Positions 42,949 through 52,142 of a stretch of 64,000 nt of DNA are shown here, one piece after another. The first letter of the stretch is position 1, and the number at the start of each line of letters is the position of its first letter. The stretch lies in the NCBI GenBank assembly GCA_016432725.1, contig JACJDG010000003.1, positions 7,098,001 to 7,162,000 on the forward strand, in the 5' to 3' direction. The stretch comes from Streptomyces sp. DHE7-1 (lineage in GTDB: Bacteria; Actinomycetota; Actinomycetes; Streptomycetales; Streptomycetaceae). The notes beneath the pieces are model-generated. The model had not been told where the DNA came from. It saw only the letters and a program-made list of their open reading frames with translations, and searched no databases. A program made the position numbers and the translations under genes.

Positions 42949-42980
42949 GGGGCCGCCGGGCCGTTCGGGGTGCCGGGCGG

Positions 42981-43198
42981 CTATTCGGCGCCGTCCTCGA
43001 TGCGGAAGCCCACCTTCAGGCCACCTGGTAGTGCTCGACCCGCCCGTTCTCGATCTGGCCGCGGACCTGGGTCACCTCGAACCAGTCGAGGTTGCGCAGG
43101 GTCTGGTCGGCGCGCGCGATGGCGTTGCGGATGGCCTGGTCGAGGCCCTCGTGCGAGGTCCCGACGATCTCGGTGACCCGGTAGGTGTGGTTCGACAT
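42981..43198 (-). CDS. dodecin (flavin-binding)
   Basis: A 72-residue protein after one repair: MSNHTYRVTEIVGTSHEGLD, QAIRNAIARADQTLRNLDWF, VTQVRGQIENGRVEHYQVAL, KVGFRIEDGAE. It matches the dodecin family, dodecameric flavin or CoA buffers; the Trp in LDWFEV is the residue that stacks on flavin. One base is missing near 43020 (QVA to LKVGF). Without it the last strand would be replaced by a stop. Confidence 0.88.
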
Positions 43199-43459
43199 AC
43201 GGGGGCTCCTCTCCGCCGTGAGGAGCCGCGCGGCGGCGTGCCTCACGTCCGGCGCGACCGGTGTGTCACGCCGTAATCCACCGTGCCGTATCCCCGCCCG
43301 GCGCGCGAGGCGTCGCCTCCGCACGCCCGGCAGCGCTTGACCTACGCATTGGTCCATACCAAAATCCAGCACACCCGTGCGAACGCGTACGTTCGTCCCC
43401 CATGTCGGGCCCCTTTTCCCTGTCCGCGACCGCGCGGGCCAGACAGAACAGGACCCCTC

Positions 43460-44711
43460 GTGAGACGTCGTCTGCTCGCCCTCCTCTGCGTCACCGGCTC
43501 CCTCGTCAGCGCCTGCGGCGTCCTGCCCGGGCACGACCGGCAGACCGTCACCGTCTGGCTGATGAAGGACAGCGCCTCCGAGGACTTCCTGCGGCGCTTC
43601 ACCGAGGACTTCGAACGCACCCACGACGACCTGCGGCTGGACATCCGCATCCAGGAGTGGACCGGCATCGTGGAGAAGGTCCGCAAGGCGCTCAAGGACG
43701 ACGCGGAGGACGGCCCCGACGTCATCGAGGTGGGCAACACCCAGGTCCCGCTCTACGTCGAGGACGGCCGGCTGACCGACCTGACCCTGGAGTCGATGCG
43801 CGACTGGGGCAAGGAGCACTGGCTGCCCGGCCTCGCCGAACCCGGCAAGGACGGCAACAACCAGTACGGCGTGCCCTGGTACGCGGCCAACCGGGTGGTC
43901 ATCTACCGCAAGGACCTCTTCGACCGGGCGGGCGTCACCGCCCGCCGAAGACCCGCGACCAGTGGCTCGCCGACACCCGCAGGCTCGACTCGGCCGGGAA
44001 CCAGGGCATCTACCTGGCCGGACAGGACTGGTACACCCTCTCCGGCTTCATCTGGGACGAGGGCGGCGAACTGGCCGAGAAGAAGGACTACGACTGGCGG
44101 GGCACCCTGGACACGCCCGCGGCGCTGCGCGGCATGGACTTCTACCGCCGGCTCCAGGCGCTGGGCGAGGGGCCCGTGGACGCCGACGAGGAACACCCGC
44201 CCAGGCCGGTGTGTTCGCGGACGGCAAGGTCGCCCAGATCATCGGGGTGCCGGGACTCGCCCGGTCGATCGTGCGGGAGAACCCCGGCCTGAAGGGCAAG
44301 CTCGGCTTCTTCCCGGTGCCCGGCAGGACCGCCGACCGGCCCGGTGTCGTCTTCACCGGCGGCTCCGACCTCGTCGTACCGCGCAACACCGGGGACCAGT
44401 TCGCCGCCACCGCCGTCGTCGGCGCGCTCACCGGCGCCAAGTGGGACACCGAACTCGCCCGCACCATGAACTACGTGCCCAACAAGACCACCCTGGCGGA
44501 CGCGGTGGCCGGTGAGGAGGGGGTCGCCGCCATGGCGGCGGGCGCCGCGCACGGCCGGGCGACCCCCAACACCCCGCAGTGGGCCGCGGTCGAGGCCGAC
44601 AACCCGATCAAGGGGTACATGACCCGGGTGCTCGGCGGGGCCGACCCGGTGGGCGAGGCCCGCCGGGCCGACCGCAGGATCACCGAGGCCCTGGCCACCA
44701 ACCTGGGCTGA
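43460..44711 (+). CDS. ABC-transporter extracellular solute-binding lipoprotein (sugar type)
   Basis: About 417 residues after two repairs. GTG at 43460 begins a lipoprotein signal (VRRRLLALLCVTGSLVSAC). The mature protein belongs to the family-1 solute-binding proteins (TVTVWLMKDSASEDFLRRF, DGPDVIEVGNTQVPLYVEDG, NNQYGVPWYAANRVVIYRKD, KVAQIIGVPGLARSIV). Breaks near 43942 (AGVTAPPKTRDQW) and 44199 (EEHPAQAGVFADG). No permease genes flank it in the window, so it is an orphan or its transporter lies elsewhere. It converges on egtD with one base between stops. Confidence 0.84.
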
Positions 44712-44712
44712 C

Positions 44713-45674
44713 CTACGGCACCACGCTCAGCGACAGCGCGAACCGGTCCTCGGCATCCGTCCACCAGTGGGTCAGCTCGAGGCCGGTGGCCGCCAGTTCG
44801 GCGGCGACGCCGTCCCGGCGGAACTTCGCCGAGATCTCGGTGCGCATCTCCTCGCCCGCCGCGAAGTCCACGGCCAGGTCCAGCGCGGGCACCTTGACGG
44901 TCTGCGCGGCGCGCGAGCGCAGCCGCATCTCGATCCATTCCTGTTCCGGGTCCCAGACGGCCACGTGCTCGAAGGCGTCCGCCTCGAAGTCGGCGCCCAG
45001 TTCACGGTTGACGACCGCCAGGACGTTCTTGTTGAACGCGGCCGTCACACCGGCCGCGTCGTCGTACGCCCGGACCAGCACCCCTTCGTCCTTGACCAGG
45101 TCCGTGCCGAGCAGCAGGCCGTCGCCCGGGGCGAGCATGGAGCGGACGAGGGCGAGGAACTTCGCCCTCTCGGCGGGCAGCAGGTTGCCGATGGTGCCCC
45201 GAGGAAGGCCACGAGCCGGGGACCGGGTGTCGCGGGCAGTTCCAGCGGGGCGGTGAAGTCGGCGATCAGCGCGTGCACATCGAGCCCCGGCCGCTCCGCG
45301 ATGAGCGCCTGCCCGGCCTGGGTGAGGGCGCTCTCGCTGACGTCGACCGGTACGTACGCCTCCAGCGACGTGAGGGCGTCGATGAGGTGGCGGGTCTTCT
45401 CCGAGGATCCGGAACCCAGTTCGACCAGGGTGCGGGCGCCGCTGGCGGCGGCGATCTCACCGCTGCGGGCCACGAGGATCTCGCGCTCGGCACGCGTGGG
45501 GTAGTACTCGGGCAGACCGGTGATCCGCTCGAACAGCTCGCTGCCCAGGGCGTCGTAGAACCACTTCGGCGGCAGCGACTTGGGGGTGGCGGTGAGGCCG
45601 TGCCGGACGTCGGCGCGCAGCGCGGCGCCGGTCGCGTCCTCGGGGAGTGTGCGGGTGACGTGCAGGGGACTCAA
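44713..45674 (-). CDS. egtD: L-histidine N-alpha-methyltransferase EgtD
   Basis: EgtD makes hercynine by trimethylating histidine with SAM, the first committed step of ergothioneine synthesis. The protein is about 320 residues, with PKWFYDALGSELFERITGLP, LVELGSGSSEKTRHLIDAL (SAM loop), FLGGTIGNLLP and LLLGTDLVKDEGVLVRAYDD. The start is TTG at 45674, overlapping the egtC stop by four bases (TTGA). One base is missing in CCCC at 45197-45200 (plus-strand view), which would otherwise destroy GGTIGN. It is the last gene of the egtABCD operon. Confidence 0.94.
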
Positions 45675-46447
45675 CGGCAGGGCTCCTTCGGGGATGACGC
45701 CGGATCCTCGAGTGGGGCGAGGAGTACGCCGGCGCGGCTCGCGGTGAGCACGGTGCGGTCGGGGACCTCCTGCCAGAGCGGGTCGTCGTCGTACGGCTCC
45801 GACGCGACGACCGTGCCCGGGCCGGGCTCCGTGCGGTACCAGAGGCTGTCGCCCCAGGCGGTGGCGGCGATGGTCTCGCCGTCGGTGAGCAGCAGGTTGA
45901 GACGGGACGCGGGGGCCGCCGCGGCGAACCGGCCGACGGTGTCACCGAGGGCCTCCGCGAGGTCGTCGCCGGAGCGCAGCCGGTGCAGGACCAGCGCCCA
46001 GACGAACGCCGAGTCGGTGCGCGCCTGCAGTGACAGCAGCTCGACCGGGGGCAGTCCGGGCACCAGGTGCGCCGCCGAGTCCGGCCAGCCGGCGATCGCC
46101 CCGTTGTGACTGAACAGCCAGCGTCCGGCCGCGAAGGGCGCGGCCGCCGCCTCGGCGTCCGCGCCCGCGAGGGTGGCGTCGCGCACGGCGGCGAGCACCG
46201 CGCCGGCGCGCACCACCCGGGCCAGGTCGGCGAAGGACTGGTCCGCCCAGATCGGACCGGCCCGCCGGTAGCGGGCCGGGGCGGGATCGTCCGGGGCGTA
46301 CCAGCCCACCCCGAAACCGTCGGCGTTGACCGTGCCGTACCGCTGCCGGCGGGGCTCCCACGACTGCCGGTACAGGCTGTGCGGGGGCTCCACCAGGAGT
46401 CGTCCGAGCGGCTGCTCGGGCCCCAGGTAGGCCAGATGGCGGCACAT
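45671..46447 (-). CDS. egtC: gamma-glutamyl-hercynylcysteine sulfoxide hydrolase EgtC
   Basis: A class II glutamine amidotransferase-type hydrolase of 258 residues that removes the glutamyl group from the EgtB product. The N-terminal MCRHLAYLG exposes Cys2 as nucleophile after Met removal. Further motifs are NADGFGVGWYAPD, FSHNGAIAGW and ARTDSAFVWALVL. Its ATG (46447) overlaps the egtB stop by one base, and its own stop overlaps egtD, so the four genes are translationally linked. The frame is intact. Confidence 0.93.
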   Translation of the reverse strand: MCRHLAYLGPEQPLGRLLVEPPHSLYRQSWEPRRQRYGTVNADGFGVGWYAPDDPAPARYRRAGPIWADQSFADLARVVRAGAVLAAVRDATLAGADAEAAAAPFAAGRWLFSHNGAIAGWPDSAAHLVPGLPPVELLSLQARTDSAFVWALVLHRLRSGDDLAEALGDTVGRFAAAAPASRLNLLLTDGETIAATAWGDSLWYRTEPGPGTVVASEPYDDDPLWQEVPDRTVLTASRAGVLLAPLEDPASSPKEPCR

Positions 46448-47784
46448 CAGACGGCCTCCGAACGGGCGGTGCGGAACCCGGAGAAGATCTGCCGCCGGAT
46501 CGGGTAGTCCCAGTTGCGGAACGTGCCCCGGCAGGCCACCTGGTCCACGGCGAACGAGCCGCCGCGCAGCACCTTGTACTCGGCGCCGAAGAACACCTCC
46601 GAGTACTCCTTGTACGGGAACGCCGTGAAGCCCGGGTACGGCAGGAAGTCGCTCGACGTCCACTCCCACACGTCACCGATCAACTGCCGTACACCGAGCG
46701 GGGACTCACCGTCCGGGTAGCTGCCGGCGGGGGCGGGCGCCAGGTGGCGCTGGCCGAGGTTCGCGTGCTCCGGGGCCGGGTCGGCGTCGCCCCACGGGTA
46801 GCGCCGGGAACGGCCGGTGGCCGGGTCGAAGCGGGCGGCCTTCTCCCATTCCGCCTCGGTCGGCAGCCGGCGCCCGGCCCAACGGGCGTAGGCGTCCGCC
46901 TCGTACCAGCACACGTGCAGCACCGGTTCGTCGGCGGGCACCGCCTCGGTGGCGCCGAAGCGCCTCCGCAGCCACTGGCCGCCGTCCCGCCGCCAGAAGA
47001 GCGGGGCGCTGAGGCCGTGCTGCCGGACGTGCGCCCAGCCCTCCGGGGTCCACCAGCGCTCGGTGCGGTAGCCGCCGTCCTCGATGAACGCCTGGTACGC
47101 CGCGTTCGTCACCGGGGTCGTGTCGATCCAGAAGGGCGCCACCTCCACCGGGTGCGCCGGGCGCTCGTTGTCCAGTGCCCAGGGTTCGGCGGAGGTGCCC
47201 ATGGTGAACGGGCCACCGGGCACCAGGACTTCGGCCGGACCGGTGAACAGCGGGGCCGGTCCGGGATCGGGGGCGGTCAGGACCCGCGGGCCCGAGCGGA
47301 GCTGATGAGTGATCAGCATGGTCTCGTCGTGCTGCTGTTCGTGCTGCGCGATCATGCCGAAGGCGAAGCCGGCCTCGGTCAGCCGGCTGCCGTGGAAGTC
47401 CGCGGCCTCCAGCAGGTCGAGGGCGCGGCCGCGCACGTCGGACGCGTAGCCGCGGGCCTCGGCGGGCGGCAGCAGCGGCAGCGAGGGGCGTTCGGCGCGT
47501 GAGTGCTCGAAGGCGTCGTACAGCCCGTCGATCTCGGGCCGCAGCGCCTCCCGGCCGCCGACCGCCCGCAGCAGCCACAGCTCCTCCTGGTTGCCGATGT
47601 GGGCGAGGTCCCACACCAGTGGCGACATCAGCGGGGAGTGCTGGGTGGTGAGGTCGGGGTCCTCGACGCAGTTCGTCAGCAGTTCGGTGCGGGCGCGGGC
47701 GGCGAGCAGCGAGGCGACCGCGCGCTCGCGCAGCGCCTCGGTGTCCGCCTCGGTGGCCGTCGTCCCGGTCTCGGGGGCGGTCAT
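46447..47784 (-). CDS. egtB: hercynine oxygenase EgtB
   Basis: The non-haem iron sulfoxide synthase joining hercynine to gamma-glutamylcysteine. It has 445 residues: a DinB-like N-terminal helical bundle with the iron motif HEQQHDE (H-x3-H-x-E), then a formylglycine-generating-enzyme-like domain (VLVPGGPFTMGT, PFWIDTTPVTNAAYQAFIED, RRLPTEAEWEKAAR, GDVWEWTSSDF, KVLRGGSFAVD). The ATG at 47784 overlaps the egtA stop by four bases. The frame is intact. Confidence 0.94.
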   Translation of the reverse strand: MTAPETGTTATEADTEALRERAVASLLAARARTELLTNCVEDPDLTTQHSPLMSPLVWDLAHIGNQEELWLLRAVGGREALRPEIDGLYDAFEHSRAERPSLPLLPPAEARGYASDVRGRALDLLEAADFHGSRLTEAGFAFGMIAQHEQQHDETMLITHQLRSGPRVLTAPDPGPAPLFTGPAEVLVPGGPFTMGTSAEPWALDNERPAHPVEVAPFWIDTTPVTNAAYQAFIEDGGYRTERWWTPEGWAHVRQHGLSAPLFWRRDGGQWLRRRFGATEAVPADEPVLHVCWYEADAYARWAGRRLPTEAEWEKAARFDPATGRSRRYPWGDADPAPEHANLGQRHLAPAPAGSYPDGESPLGVRQLIGDVWEWTSSDFLPYPGFTAFPYKEYSEVFFGAEYKVLRGGSFAVDQVACRGTFRNWDYPIRRQIFSGFRTARSEAV

Positions 47785-49094
47785 GTGCGGATGTCCTTCC
47801 TCCCGTGGGCCGCGCGGCGGTCGGTGCCGCGCAGACTGTCCAGCAGGTCGTCGGCCGGGCAGCGGCCCCGCGCGACATGGCGGTCCAGGTACGCGGCGAC
47901 GGCGTCGACGACCGCCGGCGCGGCGCCGAGCCGGGGCAGGGCCAGGAGCGCCGCCGAGAAGCAGGCGACGGCGGCCTCCCGCAGCTCGGGATCGGTGAGC
48001 CCGTACCGCGCCGCGTCGATCCACAGCGGATTGTGGGGGCGGGCAGGTTCACGGCCCGCTCGGCCAGCGGCTTGACGGCCTGGTGCGCGGCCTCGGCGGC
48101 CTCCGGGTCGTCGAACAGCGCCGCGGTCACCGCGAGCGGCACGATCCAGCCGTCGTCGCCCGGCTGCGCGTCGATCATGCGCAGCTCCAGGTGGCCGCGC
48201 GGCCGTACCGGCGGGAACAGGGTGGTCAGGTGGTAGTCGAGATCCGCCCGGGTGGGCGGCCGGGGGTTCCGTGAGCGGGTCCACTCGCGGAAGGTGAGGC
48301 CCTCGGGTACGTCCCAGGGGCCGCTGTCGCGGCGGACGCACATCACCGGGGCGTCCAGCACGTGCCGGGCCCAGGCGCCCCTCAGTTCCCCGTCGGGCGG
48401 CGGTGCGCCCGCACGGCCCGCGCCGATCTCCGCCCAGTGCAGCTGCCGGGTGGACCGCCAGCCGGTGGGCCGTCGGCCGACCAGGGGGAGTTGGCGAACG
48501 CGGCCACCAGGACCGCGCCGAGCTGGTGGGCCAGCCACCAGCGCTGTTCGAGACCCATGACGCCCGGATCCTCGTACCCGGCGTCCACGCACACCTGGAC
48601 GGAGGCCGAGGCGCACATCATGTGCCGGCCGGCCGGGCCGGTGCGGTCGAGCCAGGCCTCCATGGCGTCGTAGCGCGGTTCGCGCAGGAACCGCCGGGGT
48701 GCGCGCCAGGGGTCGTGGCCGACGCCCAGGAGTCCGAGTCCGTCCTTCGCGAGGACGGCGCGCACGGTTCCCAGGTCGGCGGAGACGGTGTCGACGCACT
48801 CCATCAGGGAGGCGGCGGGCGGCGAACTCAACTCCAGCTGGCCGCCGGGCTCGATGGTGAGGGGCGAGCGCAGCGGCACGGTCCGCAGGGTGGCGTAGGC
48901 CGCTTCGAGTCGTTCGGGTGTGACCGGGAGCTGCGGCCGGTGCAGCTCGTGGACGAGCCATTCCACTTCGACCCCGAGGGTACGGGGCGGTCCTGTCTTG
49001 AAGCAGATGCCCTGACCAGGGCTTCCACCTCGGCTTCGGTGACGGCGTCGCGGTGCTCCTTACAGTCACCGCGATCGCTCTTCGAGTCGGACAT
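47781..49094 (-). CDS. egtA: glutamate-cysteine ligase EgtA
   Basis: EgtA makes gamma-glutamylcysteine for EgtB. It is about 438 residues after three repairs: near 49018 (LVRG to ICFKTGPPRTLGVEVEW), 48485 (NSPLVGRRPTGW) and 48038 (NLPAPHNPLW). Recognisable segments are VEVEWLVHELHRPQLPV, TIEPGGQLELSSPPAASL and HMMCASASVQVCVDAGYED. The ATG at 49094 is preceded by an excellent AGGAGGA site. It heads egtABCD; the promoter must lie in the 275 bases between it and the PARG-like gene. Confidence 0.92.
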
Positions 49095-49368
49095 GTAGGG
49101 ATCCTCCTGAGATTCCACCATGCCACCGGTCCGGCCCACGCTGGGCCCGGACAGGCACCCGTCCACCCAAGACCCTCGAGCCGATTCGCACAAGGGTGCC
49201 CATCGGGACGTTCCGGATCGGTAACCTCCGTTTCCTTCCGGGTCCCCCGGCCGTTCCCGGCCCGGGAAACTCCGTTGCACCGCATCCCAGCATCACCCAG
49301 GATTCGTGCATGAGCACGACGGGGGACACCGCGCGGGCCGCGGTCGCGGCGCCCACGGGGGTGGCGCC

Positions 49369-50235
49369 GTGAGCGCGCGCCTGCGCGGTGTGGCCGCGGA
49401 GACCGAACGGATCGTCGCGGCGGGGCGGTACCGCGCGTCCGGCGGCCGGGAGGTGCCGCTGGCCGCCGCCGTCGAGGCCGCCCGGGCGGGCACCCGGCTG
49501 TACGGACCCGAGCCGGTGCCGGTGTCCGCCGCCCTGGACGTGAAGCCTGTCCTCGAAGTCACGGGCGAGAGCAGCACCGAGGCCGCCCGCCGGCTCTCCG
49601 ACGGGCCGGTCGCCGTCCTGAACTTCGCCTCGGCCCGCAATCCGGGCGGCGGCTACCTGAACGGCGCCCAGGCCCAGGAGGAGGCGCTGTGCCGCGCCTC
49701 GGCGCTGTACACCTGTCTGCTGCGGGCCCGCGCCTTCTACGACCACCACCGCGCACACCGTGACCCCTTCTACACCGATCGGGTGATTCACTCCCCGGCC
49801 GTGCCGGTGTTCCGCGACGACCGGGGCGCGACCCTCGACCGGCCGTACCTCGCGGGGTTCCTCACGGCGGCGGCCCCGAACGCGGGTGTCGTACGGCGTA
49901 CGGCACCCGAGCGGGCCGGTGAACTGCCGGCCGCCCTCGCCCGGCGGGCCGAGCGGGTCCTGGAGACCGCGGCCGCCGAGGGCTACCGGCGGCTGGTGCT
50001 CGGCGCCTGGGGCTGCGGCGTGTTCCAGAACGACCCGGCGCAGGTCGCCGAGGCCTTCGGGGTGCTGCTCGGACCCGGTGGACGGTTCGCCGGCAGGTTC
50101 GAGCACGTGGTGTTCGGCATCCTGGACCGCACCCCGGGGGCGAGCGTCCGGGAGGCCTTCGCGCGGCGGTTCCCCGACCGCGCGCGTCCGGTCACCGGCC
50201 AGCCGCCGTCCGGGGACCGTCAGGTCCAGCCGTAG
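49369..50235 (+). CDS. microbial-type poly(ADP-ribose) glycohydrolase-like protein (TIGR02452)
   Basis: About 288 residues from GTG 49369. The key stretch LNFASARNPGGGYLNGAQAQ followed by EEALCRAS contains the PARG signature GGG-x6-8-QEE; other macrodomain features are VIHSPAVPVFRD, LGAWGCGVFQNDP and HVVFGILD. The family removes ADP-ribose chains from proteins. An upstream ATG at 49310 (MSTTGDTARAAVAAPTG) with an AGGA site would extend the protein by about 20 residues if one base is missing before 49369. The 3' end overlaps the converging PemK-like gene by 16 bases. Confidence 0.82.
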   Translation: MSARLRGVAAETERIVAAGRYRASGGREVPLAAAVEAARAGTRLYGPEPVPVSAALDVKPVLEVTGESSTEAARRLSDGPVAVLNFASARNPGGGYLNGAQAQEEALCRASALYTCLLRARAFYDHHRAHRDPFYTDRVIHSPAVPVFRDDRGATLDRPYLAGFLTAAAPNAGVVRRTAPERAGELPAALARRAERVLETAAAEGYRRLVLGAWGCGVFQNDPAQVAEAFGVLLGPGGRFAGRFEHVVFGILDRTPGASVREAFARRFPDRARPVTGQPPSGDRQVQP

Positions 50236-50666
50236 CGCTCGTGCAGCCGCTGCCGGACGAGATTGAAGCGCATCCGGTCCAGCGCGCAGGCCTCCCGGCG
50301 CATGCCGTCCTCGTGCAGCCTCAGCACGCGGTCCACGTCCACCCAGGAGTCACGGCCCGACCGGTCCCACGGGCCGCTGCCTATCGCCACCCACTCGCGG
50401 TCGCCGTCGTGCCGCTTGCTGGACAACTGCACGGCGAGGAAGGTGCCCGCCGCCTCCCGCGCGACCACCAGCACCGGCCGGTCCTTGCCGCGGCCGTCGT
50501 TCTCCTCGAACGGCACCCAGGTCCACACGATCTCGCCCGGGTCGGGGTCGCCGTCGTGGGCGGGGGAGTACTCGGTACGCACCCGGCCGGCCCCGCGCGG
50601 GTCGGCCTCGGTGGTGGCGTGGGGGCCGAAGCGGCCCGGGACGTTCTCATCGGTAGGCGTGCTCAC
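50220..50666 (-). CDS. PemK/MazF-like toxin-family protein
   Basis: A 148-residue protein with a disordered N-terminus and a PemK/MazF-like barrel: GDPDPGEIVWTWVPFEENDG, GKDRPVLVVAREAAGTFLAV, SWVDVDRVLRL and RFNLVRQRLHERYGWT. The GKDRP..VV pattern is typical of MazF-fold RNases, but no antitoxin gene precedes it. In Streptomyces these solitary homologues may not act as toxins. Convergent with the PARG-like gene. Confidence 0.72.
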   Translation of the reverse strand: MSTPTDENVPGRFGPHATTEADPRGAGRVRTEYSPAHDGDPDPGEIVWTWVPFEENDGRGKDRPVLVVAREAAGTFLAVQLSSKRHDGDREWVAIGSGPWDRSGRDSWVDVDRVLRLHEDGMRREACALDRMRFNLVRQRLHERYGWT

Positions 50667-50814
50667 GGAAGAGCACCCTAGGGCCTGACGTGGGCACGTC
50701 GGGAGCGCGGGGTCCGCGCCAGGCAGACGGCGGGCCGCGGCGAACGGCGTTGCGCGACCGGCCTGTTCCGCGCCCGGGCCGCGGCGGAGGGCATGACCGG
50801 CCGCCTCCGGACCG

Positions 50815-51228
50815 TCACACGGGTGCGCCGCCGCGCGACTGGATCTGCATGCCGGGCCGGCGGCGGTGCACGGTCAGGTAGGCGAGGCCCGAGGCGCCGG
50901 CGGTGATGCTGCGCGTGGAGCCGTGCGGCAGCCACAGCAGGGCTCCCTCGGTGAGCGGCTCGGCCTCGTCCCGGGCGCCCTTGCCGAGCACGCCGTCCCC
51001 CGAGACGACCAGGACCAGCACGTCCAGGTTCGGCTCGGTGTGCGTGTCGACGCGCGAGCCGGGGGGCAGCCGGACGACGTTGGCGTCGAGCTGGCGTCCG
51101 CCCTCGGCCAGCTTCCAGAGCACCCCCGACGGAACCGGCGGGTCGGCGGCCAGGGCGCCGGCGTCGCACAGGACGCGCGGGTCCGGCCCCGCGTCCCAGC
51201 CGGTCCCGGACTCGGACGTCGGCGTCAT
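50815..51228 (-). CDS. cupin-domain protein
   Basis: A 137-residue single cupin: LDANVVRLPPGSRVDTHTEP (motif 1 with His and Glu), VLVLVVSGDGVLGK, EGALLWLPHGSTRSITAG (motif 2) and LAYLTVHRRRP. I prefer the ATG at 51228 (GAGGGG eight bases upstream) over an in-frame one at 51246. It is divergent from the Fe-S-type HTH regulator across about 100 bases. Function is unknown; such small cupins often sense or bind small molecules. Confidence 0.78.
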   Translation of the reverse strand: MTPTSESGTGWDAGPDPRVLCDAGALAADPPVPSGVLWKLAEGGRQLDANVVRLPPGSRVDTHTEPNLDVLVLVVSGDGVLGKGARDEAEPLTEGALLWLPHGSTRSITAGASGLAYLTVHRRRPGMQIQSRGGAPV

Positions 51229-51324
51229 GCGCACCCCTCGTTCCATCGCTCTCCGTGACCCATCCTGCGATTACTCCACGTCCGTCTTGTGAAAAATACA
51301 CGCAGGTGGAAGTGGGTGAAGGCC

Positions 51325-52020
51325 ATGGCCGCACGGCAGAGCCCGCGCCGCCGGGAGGTGCTGGACGTGCTGCGGGCCGCCCCGGCGCCGCTCGGGGTGG
51401 CGGCGGTCGCCGAGCGGATGGGCGTCCACCCCAACACCGTGCGTCTCCACTTGGACGCGCTGGTGGCCGACGGGCTGGTCGAGAGCCGCACCGAGGCGTT
51501 TTCCGGGCCCGGCCGGCCCCGTGCCGCCTACAGCGCGCGGCCCGGCATGGACCGCGGCGGCGCGCGCGGCTACCCGCTGGTGGCGCGGATGCTGCTCAGC
51601 CGCTGGGCGTCCGCCGACCCCGCCGAGGCGCGCGCGGAGGCGGAGGAGACCGGCCGCGCCTGGGGCCGGTTCCTGGTGGACCCGCTGCCGCCCTTCGGGC
51701 AGCCGACCGCCGGGCGCTCGGCGGCCCGGCTCGTCGGCCTGCTGGACGACCTGGGCTTCGCCCCGAGCGCCGAGGGAACGCCTGGACCGGACGGGTCGCC
51801 GGCCCGGATCAGGTTGCGGCACTGCCCCTTCCTGGAACTCGCCGAGGAGTACGGCCGCTTGGTGTGCCCGCTCCATCTCGGCCTGATGCGGGGCGCGTTG
51901 GCGGGGCTCGGCGCGCCGCTGACCGCCACCGGCCTGGAACCGTTCGCCGAGCCCGACTCCTGCCTCGCCCACCTGGGCGAGACGGCCGCCGCGGAGCGGA
52001 AGGAGGCAACCCCCCGATGA
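51325..52020 (+). CDS. ArsR-like HTH regulator with cysteine-rich sensor domain (COG2345 type)
   Basis: About 231 residues from ATG 51325; a GTG at 51289 is also in frame. The N-terminal winged helix is SPRRREVLDVLRAAPAPLGV and GVHPNTVRLHLDALVADGLV. The C-terminal part has RHCPFLELAEEYGRLVCPLH (two Cys 13 residues apart), then DSCLAHL. This pattern, C...VC..H...C, is seen in COG2345 regulators that hold an Fe-S cluster. It is probably redox- or metal-responsive. It overlaps a 41-residue frame by four bases (ATGA). Confidence 0.78.
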   Translation: MAARQSPRRREVLDVLRAAPAPLGVAAVAERMGVHPNTVRLHLDALVADGLVESRTEAFSGPGRPRAAYSARPGMDRGGARGYPLVARMLLSRWASADPAEARAEAEETGRAWGRFLVDPLPPFGQPTAGRSAARLVGLLDDLGFAPSAEGTPGPDGSPARIRLRHCPFLELAEEYGRLVCPLHLGLMRGALAGLGAPLTATGLEPFAEPDSCLAHLGETAAAERKEATPR

Positions 52021-52142
52021 ACACCGCGTCGGCCGCCACCGCGAGTGCGGTGGTCTCTGCGGGCCGGAGTCCGACGACGTGGCGGCCGGGGCCCCTGGTG
52101 AGGGACCCCGGCCGCGCGGACCGGCTGGAGCGGGACCGCTAA
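52017..52142 (+). CDS. 41-residue protein translationally coupled to the HTH regulator
   Basis: ATGA overlap with the regulator's stop (52017-52020) and a good upstream purine run (GGAAGGAGGCAA) favour translation. The product begins MNTASAATASAVVSAGRSPT and ends in the charged PGRADRLERDR. No membrane segment or known domain is visible. Its last bases overlap the stop of the converging flotillin gene. Confidence 0.5.
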   Translation: MNTASAATASAVVSAGRSPTTWRPGPLVRDPGRADRLERDR

